Source of the DNA: Carposina sasakii
Taxonomy: Eukaryota > Arthropoda > Insecta > Lepidoptera > Carposinidae
Assembly: GCA_014607495.2 (NCBI GenBank)
Contig: CP053172.1
Coordinates: 2,618,888 to 2,682,887, forward strand
DNA length: 64,000 nucleotides
Direction of reading: 5' to 3'
The notes beneath the pieces were generated by a model. It worked only from the letters and a program-made list of their open reading frames with translations. It had not been told where the DNA came from and searched no databases. Below, piece by piece: positions 20,252 to 30,866 of the stretch. Made by a program: the position numbers and the translations under genes. The first letter of the stretch is position 1, and every line of letters begins with the position of its first letter.

Positions 20252-21231
20252 CCATGAATGTAGATGTACATGGATTGCACACTGCTAATACTTACTTGAA
20301 GTCAATACATATCACTATCTCTGCTTAGGGCATTTCTTAGCTAAGAACGATAATATACATCTTAATTTTTTATTCACGATTTCAAACAGCTGTGTTAAGT
20401 ATATTTTATTTTTGTGAAGGCCACCTATTGTGTTGGGCACAACGTCAAATAAAAAAAAACAAATAAATAAGGCTAAAATAATTTACAGCGCATCAAAATT
20501 GTGCTCGTTTTGATTGTGTGTACTAGTACATATACATAATCTATCACATATTTATTGTGGTTAAAAATACAGTCAATTAGAATCTTGTCGCTGTCTCAAT
20601 CTAAGTGCCCAAGTTAAACAGAGATGCCTGTCACCAGACCCAATGTACTGTCAGGTATTGGCTTCAAAAATGTACTTTGCAGGTATCCATACACATCTAA
20701 ATTCATGATAACTTATACTAAGGGCACAGATCTTAGCCATAATTCCTTGACTGTACACTTTTTTTTATAAGAGACGCAGGCCATTAGTGATGTTGCTTGT
20801 GAGTTTCCCTGTTTGGTGTCTCCCTCATTTTGGTACAGACTGAGAGAGACGCCAAATGGAAGGATTTACAACCGTTTACTCATAACTTTGAGCACACACA
20901 AAGTTTTATCATCTCGAATGAAGCAAAGTTTTATCATTCGAGGGAAAAGCTGTTTAGTTCCTATTGCTAGACTTTGTTATTTTATTTTAAACCCAAGAAA
21001 CATACATATAACTAAAATTCAGTCATCTCTTTTAAATTACCATATATTTTACGGCCGGCTTTGTCTTACCCGAGGGTTTAGGTAATGTAACAATTTTACG
21101 AGCGACAGCAGTCTGCAAAATTATCTGAACATTTCCAACAATAGCGTTAGTGCGGGTATACACTACGCCGGACCGGGAGATGTGCCGGGCCGGTAAAACT
21201 GCCGCGAGGGCTAGTGACTGTACAATTTATA
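20252..21231. other. Intergenic sequence without recognised features
   Basis: Mostly unique AT-rich DNA. 21150-21230 and 21685-21830 appear to be two sides of one element (ggaccgggagatgtgccggg on one side, gtccggggtccggtttccgg on the other) split by MITE D. Confidence 0.35.
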
Positions 21232-21684
21232 CAGGATGTTTTTTCGTTGCCACCCTTAACGAAGGGTACGTACATTATACATCAAATAAAGTAAGTTTAT
21301 GCCAAAAAAAAAATGCTGGGAAACGATGTAAATTGTTTTGTTTATTTTTTAAATTACATGATCGTGTGAAATTCATAGTGTCCAGTGTTTATGCTAGTTT
21401 TTTCATACATACATACATATAATCACGCCTTTATCCCTTACGGGGTAGGCGGAGCACTAAGGGCCGATAGAAGATAGATAGTTTTTTCATAGACAGTTAT
21501 TAATAATTTCTCGTGAAAAAATCTTGTTACGCGCGTCAATGTGCATTTATGCAGAAAAACGCAGTCTATTTTCTCAACTTTGGACCCTAATATCTTGGGA
21601 ACCAGACACTTTACAGGTATGCTTCCGTGATTATAAGGAGATTCCGTAGTTTTCGGGAACGTTTACGACCAAAAAAACATCCTG
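21232..21684 (+). mobile_element. MITE family D, copy with an internal family G fragment
   Basis: TA-flanked, CAGGATGTTTTTTCGTTGCC to aaaaaaacatcctg. A piece of repeat family G (21407-21474, with cgcctttatcccttacgggg) interrupts it after 'tagttttttcatacat', and the D sequence resumes with a repeat of 'tagttttttcatagac'. Confidence 0.7.
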
Positions 21685-23811
21685 TATAGAGCTTTTTTGC
21701 CGAACCTGGCATTTTTACCGAGCTTTTAGTCACTGAGTACGATTTTCTTCTGGGATCCGGTGTAATGTGAACACTCCGTCCGGGGTCCGGTTTCCGGCAG
21801 ATCTACCAGTCCGGCAAAGTGGTAACCAGGCCTTAGACTTTATCACGTTACTTAACAAATGCATTCGACTAAAGATTCTTTATTGGACAAATACGTTTCG
21901 ATAACTTTGCGAATTTCGATATGTTGCGTGTCTAAAACACCCCAAATATAAGACAAACCCTCCAAATATAATAAGCCAATTGGAATCTTAAAATCATCAT
22001 CTTCCTACTCTTATCCCATTATTCATGGTGTCAGCGCAACATGGATTCTTTCGAAAAGCACATCACCCCAATTTTGCTCTTTCAATCTCACGATATATTC
22101 GAAGCACCATTAAGCCTGCATCTCTCATAACCCTTACTATTTCTAGATTAGTTCAGTTCATTTAAAAAAATATTTACAATTCGACCATATAATTATCTCA
22201 CAACATAACTATTTATATATACGTGTCATTCTGAGCCAGGAGCGTGGTTATCATTTTAAGAGATGCGATTATCAATGTTGCACGACGCCAATGTAGCCTA
22301 CGTTGCGCGATTGGTTCAATCACTGTAATTTTTCTGTCACCCGCGCAACGACACTGTTCCTACCTCGTTCCTACTAAGTCTTTTTTTTTCTTGTTCACAT
22401 TCAATAATACAGCGTCGTTCGTCGTAGCTTATGGCGGCAGAATAGTAGTGAGTCAAGAACTTTACAGCTTCAAAGATGCGCGATTACTGTATATGTATTT
22501 AAGTATATTTCTCTCCTACCCGCTCAGCTAGCTCTGAATTTACTACTCGCTGATAATATAGTCAAGTATTACTAAAGTACGGACTCGGCTTACGAGTCAT
22601 TTAGTGCAATGACCTCTTAAACTGTCACTCGCACATAAATATATAGCCGTCACGTTCGTTGGCTTTGGAGCAACAGACATCTGCAGGCCAATGATAAAGA
22701 TGAATAGTGGGGTCACTGGACGAAGTCCTTCGGAATCCGCGTCCGTACTATGATTTTGATGTTTACAGTGGATAACAAGGTTCTTTCTTTCGGAAATCCC
22801 ACTCACAGAGAAATAAATAAATAATTTATGTATTAATGGCAAATTTTTCAAAAGGCAGATAGTTCTATCTGATGAATAAACTTAATGCTGTCTTTCTCTA
22901 AAACTTCAATAAGATAGAGACAGCATCAAATACATCCTTCAAATAGATATTTAAGACCATTAGAAAAATCAACCATAAATGATATAAACAGCCTAACGTT
23001 TTTTTTTCTAACAAAATAAACAATTTTCCTGTGAGTGAATGAATGAGTTTTTTCGTTTCTAAATTACTTTAATTGCCGAGTAACATTTGACTATATTACT
23101 GCAAAGTAACACATTTAACATTATAAAATAGCCATTATACAGGTGAAACGCCATGAAAGGATTTTTTTTAACATTCTAAACTAATTAATAAGGATATAAT
23201 TAACATATCTGGGCACTTACAATGAACTATTAAAGCAATAATAATATTGTTTTCAGTGTGGAATCGAGACGAAAGCAATGTTAGGTGCCTCTCGCTTTCG
23301 CCATGGAACAACCCTGCTACAAAAGCGCACAATACCCACCTTGATTTTAATAAACATTAACTGGCATTTTAACTGATTCATGTATAAAAGTCTTTAATGA
23401 AGTCTCACCCTGTATATTTAATTTAGATCTATACAAAGCATACTTACAAATATTTACTTAATACATATTGATGTTTTATATAAATAACTATTAGAATCAA
23501 TATAAGAAATAACTTTGACTTGTAAAGATATTTTTGTTAAAATCGAAGATTTAAATCTAGCTATCAGAACAAAAAGAATATTGGCAATTTTTAAGCTGTT
23601 TTTAATCACAGTAAGTACATGAAAAAGCAGTGGTGTCAAAAATTAATGAATGAACGAATGGGTATCTAATCGTATTCATTCATTCACTTGTTTCCCTCTG
23701 TGGTTGGCACTGCAGTCTAATAATGGTATTTATTTATGGTGTGGTGTTTTCATCTGACCGATTTTTTTGGGCAAACAGATGTTGATGCTGTCTTTCTATT
23801 GATCTACTTGA
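21685..23811. other. Intergenic, largely unassigned
   Basis: 22853-22985 holds a small palindromic repeat with aatgctgtctttctctaaaa and gatagagacagcat, related to 56960-57070. The remainder has no credible exon or complete element. Confidence 0.35.
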
Positions 23812-24033
23812 TCAATCCTACTAATATTATAAACGCGAAAGTTTGTGAGTATGGATGGATGGATGTATGTTTGTTACTCGTTCACTTAAAAACGGCTGGA
23901 GCGATTAAAATAAAATTTGGTATGGAGTTCGCTGACACCCTGGATTAACCCATAGGCTACTTTTTATCCCGGATAATTTCAACATTTTGTTTTTTCTGCA
24001 GTCCACGCGGACGAAGTCGCGGGCGTCCACTAG
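23812..24033 (+). mobile_element. Non-autonomous Helitron-like element, family H, copy 2
   Basis: From atcctactaatattataaac to gcgggcgtccactagt; the 3' part has the GC hairpin gcggacgaagtcgc. Close match to 5368-5610. Confidence 0.68.
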
Positions 24034-24063
24034 TATATTATATATCTAGACAGCATCAACTTT

Positions 24064-24364
24064 ATTCTCCAGCACCCGTATGATGAATTTGGTGAGAACG
24101 AGATGTCTCACTTTTAAACGTCAAATCCACAGAGCTAAGTAATAACTAGACAAGGCAAGTATTTCTACTTGGTGTGTAAAAAGGGATTGCAAGCCACTTC
24201 TATCAGCCCTAATTCCTTCAGTCTCGAGAACGAGTGTCTATTCTAATTTTTAAGTATTTTTTTTACATGCAAAGTACATCCACTTAGTTTATCTAGTTAT
24301 TATTAGCTCTGTGAATTTGACGTTTACAAGTGAGACATCTCGCTCTCACCAAAATCATCATACC
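24064..24364. mobile_element. MITE family N, copy 1
   Basis: About 300 bp with terminal inverted repeats of about 60 bp: cgtatgatgaatttggtgag and, inward, gatgtctcacttttaaacgt, mirrored at the right end. A second copy at 26513-26812. Superfamily unknown. Confidence 0.75.
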
Positions 24365-24632
24365 GGTGCAGATATGCTATCTGAGCATTGGTAAATTCGG
24401 CCCTTAGTTAACTTATTTTCAACATGACACTATAGGTAAATAAAGAAACAACGTTTACTATGGAACCAACTCTAGAATCCCGAAAAAATACCCATACATT
24501 TTAGTGTAGCAAGTATTCAAGCTTGTATACCTAGAACAGCAGATTTTTTTGTCAGATACCATAGAAAACGTTGTTCTTTTTTACCTACATACCTAGTTTC
24601 ATATTAAATAAGTTACCCAATACAATAACACC

Positions 24633-24933
24633 ATGGAGAAGAAATAAAAGAGGAGCAGCGGCTAAGTATATTTTCATACAAAAATAGTGTGCCGCTGAGC
24701 GGGGGTGAAGTATAGGACGAGGGGGGCGTCCTAACACTGCCCATTTACAAAGAAACCACCTTGTAATGACTAGTCAAACTACTTGCATAATTACTTACTT
24801 ACTTACTTGCATGGTTATAGCTACTGCGTTACACACTAGCCCTGAAGCTCCGCCCCTATCATGACGTCATGGCCTCACGATTGCCACACGACTCAGTTCA
24901 TAGTCCAACCTCCACTTTTATACCTTCTCCATG
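24633..24933 (-). mobile_element. MITE-like family K, copy 2 (reverse)
   Basis: Bounded by atggagaagaaataaaagag and its counterpart ttataccttctccat. Contains the conserved TGACGTCA and ccgcccctatcatg in reverse orientation to 46358-46656. Confidence 0.68.
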
Positions 24934-25597
24934 AATAACACCTTGCATATAGCTAAATAAGTTTGTAGATTTTTTAATACCTGTCATTAAAAAAAAAACG
25001 AATATTATATTACGAATATTTGAGATCTTTATTCCTAAATTAAATCTACATTTCGCTTTAGTTTTATAATGCCATTATACCATTTTTTGCCAGTGAGACC
25101 TATAGTTGCCATATCATTATTAGTTACTGTATAAAGAATTGTGGAGAATCCTACTGCCAAATAAAATATTAGATTACATAAATAAAATTAATCAGTTTAA
25201 TTCATTTATAGGTACTATAAGGGGCGATCATTAGAAGCTGATATTAGATAATAATGTTAAACAATTCTATACCCTTCCAAAACCAATATGTACAAAATTT
25301 ATTATAATGTTTACCTATGTTTTGTACAAGAATTTTTCTTAAGACGTTCTAGCAAATAAATATGCCTTTTCTCAATATAAAGAAAATATATTTGAAGGGT
25401 ACAGGCAAAGAATGAGTAGAGTCAAAAGCAATTGAAATTTCAAACGGTCCCTCCTTTATGCCTGTACGCAATTTAGAAACCATTCGTTTTGGAGTACTTC
25501 CCTTGTGTTTTACCTGACTTTTGTGAGTGGAAATAAAAAACCATAGGCAAACGATGGGTTGCCATAAAAAAGTTGAAATACAAAAAAATGCGTAATA
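24934..25597. other. Intergenic, AT-rich, nothing recognised
   Basis: No exon, tRNA or complete repeat is supported in this stretch. Confidence 0.4.
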
Positions 25598-25655
25598 GCT
25601 TGGTGCTCTGCCTACCCCGTAAGGGATAAAGGCGTGATTATATGTATGTATATTT
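25598..25655 (-). repeat. Interspersed repeat, family G, 5' fragment (reverse)
   Basis: Reads ttggtgctctgcctacccc and taagggataaaggcgtgatt, the inverse of the start of family G. Confidence 0.6.
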
Positions 25656-25761
25656 TAGCATGAAGCGGTCGCGAACATGACAAAAAATATTAATTTATGG
25701 CGATGATGTAGATAGAGGAATTATTTTATTTATTCATTGCTTCGCATCGCGCTATTAAAAT

Positions 25762-25942
25762 GCCCCCCTAATTACCTATCTAGCAAAAGCAAAGCGATTA
25801 GATAGCGATAATAGATTGTCAAATTCTTATTACGTAAAATGAATGACGCAAGGAAATTTTGACATTTCAACGCGATTATTTTACAATTTTCGCTATCGCG
25901 TTGCTTCGGCTTTGCTATTGCAAATTAGGTAATCAGAGAGCG
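25762..25942. mobile_element. MITE family I, copy
   Basis: Starts around gcccccctaattacctatct and ends around ttaggtaatcagag; inverted halves contain agcaaaagcaaagcgat and cgctatcgcgttgcttcggc. Other copies: 28709, 43386, 57469, 57759, 59686 (partial), 62522. Confidence 0.65.
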
Positions 25943-26146
25943 GTCCCGTGTCGACAGCATTTAATATCAACAATTTTCGTTAAAATCCTGCACAAATTGG
26001 TTTAGAAGCATAGAACCTTCTGCGCTTACATAATAACGCCCAAAAATACTTACGCTTGCTAATGTACTTTATACGCCTTTATACAGCTTGTGTCTACTCT
26101 AGGGGTCAGTAGACAAATTAAATTCGTTTCGCATTGACATTTCTTA

Positions 26147-26423
26147 GGCTCAATTTACACCGCCGCCGAATGGAACGGAAGCGAATTTTTGCAACGAAAT
26201 CGCATATAGCATAATAAACTTTATATCATTAGAGTCAATTACCAAATTCCGTTACGTCAAATCATCGGAGAGTTCTCGAGAATGCGCGAGGATTCCGCGT
26301 AAGAGGCGCAACTTTTTTTTAGGCTCGTAGTAAGTTTGTTTGTTATAGACTTGACATAAAGTACATTATGCGATGTACAAAAACTTCCATTCCGCTCCAT
26401 TCCGCGGCGGTGTAAATTGAGCC
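26147..26423. mobile_element. PIF/Harbinger-like MITE with TTA target duplication
   Basis: 277 bp between two TTA trinucleotides (26144-26146, 26424-26426). Left end GGCTCAATTTACACCGCCG and exact inverted right end CGGCGGTGTAAATTGAGCC. A 3-bp TTA duplication with such ends fits PIF/Harbinger; the internal sequence is non-coding. Confidence 0.75.
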
Positions 26424-26445
26424 TTATCGTCATAATAATCCAATA

Positions 26446-26905
26446 GCATTGCCGTTATCAAGCGGCCGTAATACGCCGGTGAATGACGTCACTCAAATAA
26501 TCGGTTTATAGCCCCCGTATGATGAATTTGGTGAGAGCGAGATGTCTCACTTTTAAACGTCAAATCCACAGAGCTAAGTAATAACTAGACAAGGCAAGTG
26601 TTTCTACTTGGTGTGTAAAAAGGGATTGCAAACCACTTCTAACAGCCTTAATTCATTCAGTCCTGGCTCGAGAATGAGTGCCTATTCTAATTCTTAAGTC
26701 TATTTTTTACACGCAAAGTACATACACTTAGTTTATCTAGATATTAATAGCTCTGTGGATTTGACGTTTAAAAGTGAGACATCTCGCTCTCACCAAACTC
26801 ATCATACCGGTACTGCTCTCTAGAAACCCGCGCCAATTTAGATAGACAACGTTCCAGTGACGTCATTCACCGCCGCATTACGGTCGCTAAATAACGGCAC
26901 CGCTA
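26446..26905. mobile_element. Element family O, host of a nested MITE N
   Basis: Arms: left 26446-26490 with gcggccgtaatacgccggtg then aatgacgtcact, right about 26851-26905 with the inverse agtgacgtcattcaccgccg and cattacggtcgc. Both arms carry TGACGTCA. MITE N (26513-26812) sits between them. A solo relative lies just upstream of the MADF-BESS gene. Confidence 0.65.
26513..26812. mobile_element. MITE family N, copy 2, nested in element O
   Basis: Same ends as 24064-24364 (cgtatgatgaatttggtgag ... ctcaccaaactcatcatacc), inverted repeats of about 60 bp. Confidence 0.75.
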
Positions 26906-27079
26906 TCCTAGGAAACTTAAAACTTGATCACGTTATTTGATGAGATAAATGAAGGCTTCTTATTAGAGGATGTTGCGATGACGAAATTCTATCGATTCGA
27001 TCGAGAAATGATATTATTTATCGAAGCCGTCAGGTTTTGCGGAGAACTGCTTCTATCTTGACATCTATCAAGCTAAAAA

Positions 27080-27290
27080 TCTATATATACTAATATAATA
27101 TTATAAAGCTGAAGAGTTTGTTTGTTTGTTTGAACGCGCTAATCTCAGGAACTACTGGTCTGATTTGAAAAATTCTTTCAGTGTTAGATAGCCCATTTAC
27201 CAAGGAAGGCTACAGTCTATACAACAACCTGCCCGGCTTCGCACGGGTACAACGCCCCCTCACGCGGACGAAGTCGTGGGCGGCTGCTAG
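27080..27290 (+). mobile_element. Short non-autonomous Helitron
   Basis: 211 bp, 5' TCTATATATACTAATA, 3' gcggctgCTAG, inserted between A and T, with gcggacgaagtcgtgg before the end. Best-bounded Helitron in the window; copies at 6714r and 58604r. Confidence 0.78.
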
Positions 27291-27381
27291 TATAATATAA
27301 AAAAAAAATCTAGTTTAAAATCGCTCTCCTGTAAAGTTCTATGAATGGCGCTTATCCCAATTAGCCTATTACCCCTCTATA

Positions 27382-27760
27382 CAGGATGTTTTTTCGTTTC
27401 CACCCTTAACGTAGGGTACGTACTCTATACATCAAAATAAAGTAAGTTTATTCCAAAAAAATGCTGGGAATGTAAATTTTTCTGATTTTTTTTTTTAATT
27501 AATTGATCGGGCGAAATTTATAGTGTCCAGTGTATATGCAATTTTTTCATAGACAGATATTAATTATTTCTCGTGAAAAAATCTTGTTACACGCGTCAAT
27601 GTGCATTTATGCAGAAAAACGCAGTCTATTTACTCAACTTTGGACCCTAATATTTTGGAAACCAGACACTCCCCAGGTATGCTTCCATGGAGAAAAATGA
27701 TCGTGATGATGAGGAGATTCTGTAGTTTTCGAGAACGTTGACGACCAAAAATCACCTTGT
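27382..27760 (+). mobile_element. MITE family D copy
   Basis: Starts CAGGATGTTTTTTCGTTTCC after TA; the right end decays to gaccaaaaatcaccttgta. Confidence 0.7.
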
Positions 27761-27889
27761 ACCTTGTATACAGTGCGTTTTACCAAACAGTTCCTTTGAG
27801 TGATGGCGCTAGATTGTAACTATGTGTACCTATGACTACATTGTCTGTGTCACTACATACAAAAAAATGTTAGTTCCGATATCAGCCCC

Positions 27890-28045
27890 CCTAGCATGAC
27901 CACGCATCGTGAATATCGTAACGTAGGTACGATATCGTATCATCTCTATACAAAATTCAACATGACGGCTATATTTATCGTATTTTGACAGGCTAAAAGT
28001 CGATAAATTGGTTTATCATATCGTGTTTCGCAGGTCGTGCTAGGC
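27890..28045. mobile_element. MITE family P, uninterrupted copy
   Basis: ctagcatgaccacgcatcgt at the left, cgcaggtcgtgctagg at the right; inside, tatttatcgtattttgacag matches the 12.1-kb copy. Confidence 0.6.
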
Positions 28046-28708
28046 TTGCAGGCACAGGAGTTATTCTGTGAAACTGACTCTACGTGCTTTTTTAGAAAAT
28101 CACTCGGGCGGAGTATTATAATTATAATAGTTTAATATCAATGTTGCGCCTTGCTTTTGCAAGATGCGTAATCAATCAGTCTGCCGTATTACCTATCTAG
28201 TCGTTACAAAAATTGTACAACATTCGCTGATCTATCGTACCTATAAAGTAACATGTCCTGAATTCCTGACGGATTCATCAACGCCGAGGTAACACCACTG
28301 AAGCTAGAAACGTGATATTTGGACCGTGGCTTACTTTTGTGACGTATAAGTCCGCTAAGATTTCCCGAAATTCCCATGGGAACGGGAATTCTAGGGTCTA
28401 CACGGAAGGATACAATTTTTAACTGGTTGTCTGGAAGAAATCTCTGTAAGATACAAGCTCGCCTTTGTACATTATATTTGTTAATAATTTATGTTTTTAA
28501 TGTGTAAAGAATAATAGGTAAGAAGTCTTTGACGGCCGCTTGTCGCTTAAAAACTTCGTATTACGTAGCAGCAATCTCAAAAGAATTTTATGTATATTTG
28601 CTGTCGCATTGCTACTGCTATGCTTTTGCTAGATACGTTATCAATCAGCCTATAAATTTTGGTTTCTCATCGCGACAGTAGTCACCTATTGCAATCATGA
28701 GCAGTGAT

Positions 28709-28924
28709 CGGCCTCCTAATTACCTAATCTGCAATAGCAAAGCCGAAGCGGCGCGATAGCGGAAATCGTACAATATTCGCATTGAAATGACAAAATTCCT
28801 TTGATATTCATTTCACGTAATACGAATTGGACAAGCAATCAGCGATTTTTGGACAAGCAATCAGCGAATTTTGTACAATTTTCGCTATCGCTTTGCTTTT
28901 GCTAGTTAGGTAATAAGGGGGCCG
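28709..28924. mobile_element. MITE family I copy
   Basis: Between cctcctaattacctaatctg and ttagttaggtaataaggggg (ends read by eye); carries a short internal direct duplication of 'ttggacaagcaatcagcga'. Confidence 0.6.
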
Positions 28925-29165
28925 ATCATTGATCATGCATCAGATTTCAGGATCAGCTAAGGGTCCGGTGGTGGGCAAACACTAGTTATATGTGGTTATG
29001 GGTATATTTAAGAGATTTTTAAGATCATCAATTTTATTTTTCTGCTAGTACAGTCTGCGCGGCATAAGCTCAGCTTTTTGCATTAGTATGAGTGTATAAC
29101 GGACGCAACGCGCTCTAGGACGACACATTTACACTATCTATCTATGTATGTATACACTATCTATA

Positions 29166-29551
29166 CTGGGTGTAAAGAGACAACTTTGTTCTTTTAATAC
29201 CTCGTATTCTTTGTAACATCACGATCATTTTTTTCTATGGAAGCACCCCTGGGAAACCACGGGTTTCCAAGATATTGAGGTCAAAAGTTACATTAATATT
29301 ATCATTTTTGATACATAAATCCATTTGAAATCGGTTAACAAACATTTTTTTCATATATTATTTTGTTATGTTAGTTTTGTAGGTACATTTTGTACTTTGC
29401 GCATCAAACGAATACATTGCTTGCAATAAAATGAAAGTATTTTTCATAATTTTTTTGACGTTTCCCAGGGATGGTTCCATAGAAGAAAATGATCGTAACC
29501 TTACAAAGAATACGAGGTATTAAAAAAATATCGTTGTCTTTTTACATCCTG
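29166..29551. mobile_element. MITE family Q, TA-flanked
   Basis: About 386 bp; left CTGGGTGTAAAGAGACAAC, right inverse gttgtctttttacatcctg; inner mirrored block aatacctcgtattctttgta. Non-coding. Confidence 0.72.
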
Positions 29552-29773
29552 TATACATTCACACAAGCGCAAAGCCCAGCTAAGGCAACGCGTAGCTATG
29601 TACACTCACAAAAACGCAATTCTGAGCTTAGGACGCGCGGACTAAAGTATCTTAAAAATAAGCACTTATTTATGTTATAATATTATCTAGCTATGTCAAT
29701 GTTTTTGCGTGAATAATGTAGTCGATTCTGAACGCCACACTTAAACCTAAACTTAGTTTTAGTCGTACCTATC

Positions 29774-30454
29774 TAGGGTTACCAGATGAAAATATCAAAA
29801 GACCGGAGAAAAGGCCCGATTTCCACGGAAAAGTCCTGAGATTTTATACAGCTTAAAAAAAATTCTCTCAAAAACATACCTATTATATATTATCGCTGCG
29901 GATCTAGCTCACGCGTTGCAACTTGCACATCGCACTCGAAGCGGCGAGACGGGGTTAAGAGGGGAAAAGATTTAGTATTTTTAGTTTGTTTCACTTAGAT
30001 AAATAAGTATATTGAGTTAGTTGGTTCGGTAGATAGAACTAACATGGAAAACTAATACTGATGATGCCACGGGTGTTGGCGAAACATATGTCGATTAAAA
30101 TTTTAATTGGTTTTCGGATTAGCAGCTATGTATTTATGGTTGCATGCTAGGTGCTTGGATCTGGCTTCTCGTTGCGACTGTAGTGTCTTGGGTTCGTGAT
30201 CATGAGTAGGCAGATCCGAGGGTCAGCGGAGGGTATAGGGCCCGGTGGCGGGCGATCCCTCAATAAAGAAGTATATAGACTTTAACTGTTCAGTTGTTAC
30301 CAAAAGAAGATTATAGTTAGTTGCTTTAACTTTTGATTAAAGCCATCTTTAAAAAACCTGAGATATCACGAGATTTGCAAAATCCGGCCGCAATCCGGAG
30401 AAAAGTCGAAAAATCCTGAAATCTCAGGACAAATCCTGAGATATGGTAACCCTA
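29774..30454. mobile_element. Element family J with an internal insertion
   Basis: Bounded by tagggttaccagatgaaaat and the inverse atatggtaaccctat. A shorter copy is at 44408-44870 (reverse). 30058-30262 is extra and matches the right part of the foldback at 17835-18056 (gatgccacgggtgttggcg ... cccggtggcgggcg), so it is a separate insertion. Confidence 0.68.
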
Positions 30455-30690
30455 TACCTGTCCCTTTCTGCCTTGGCCGTATATGTTATGGACGGAGAGG
30501 GACAGACTTGCCAAATTTTAAATTTACGTTTAAGTGTCACGGTCAGAATCGACCCTAATAAGATATTATACTAAAGCAGTTCTCCGTTAAACTTTTTGAG
30601 ACGTAAACGCGGCGTCCTTTGGTTTTTAAATAGTTAATAATTCAATTAAACATTTGTACATTCGTAAGATTTATTGTTAAGTATAATACC

Positions 30691-30866
30691 CCTTCCACAC
30701 GATACAATCTAATTGACTAAAGAACTAAAAAAAAAAAAAACAATCTCACTTTCTATCTAAACGTACAAAACAGTAACCTCCATTACGATTTTCAATCCAT
30801 ACGATGCACAATGCGATTGCGAATTTATTTAAATTATACGTAAAATTGTATCGTGTGGACAGGCTA
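30691..30866. mobile_element. Small MITE with CCACACGATACAAT ends
   Basis: ccttccacacgatacaatct on the left and the inverse attgtatcgtgtggacagg on the right, about 175 bp. Only one copy in the window. Confidence 0.5.

Noticed and set aside
22244..22531. 95-codon plus-strand frame
   Set aside because: No recognisable motif, no splice support and no neighbouring exon in phase.
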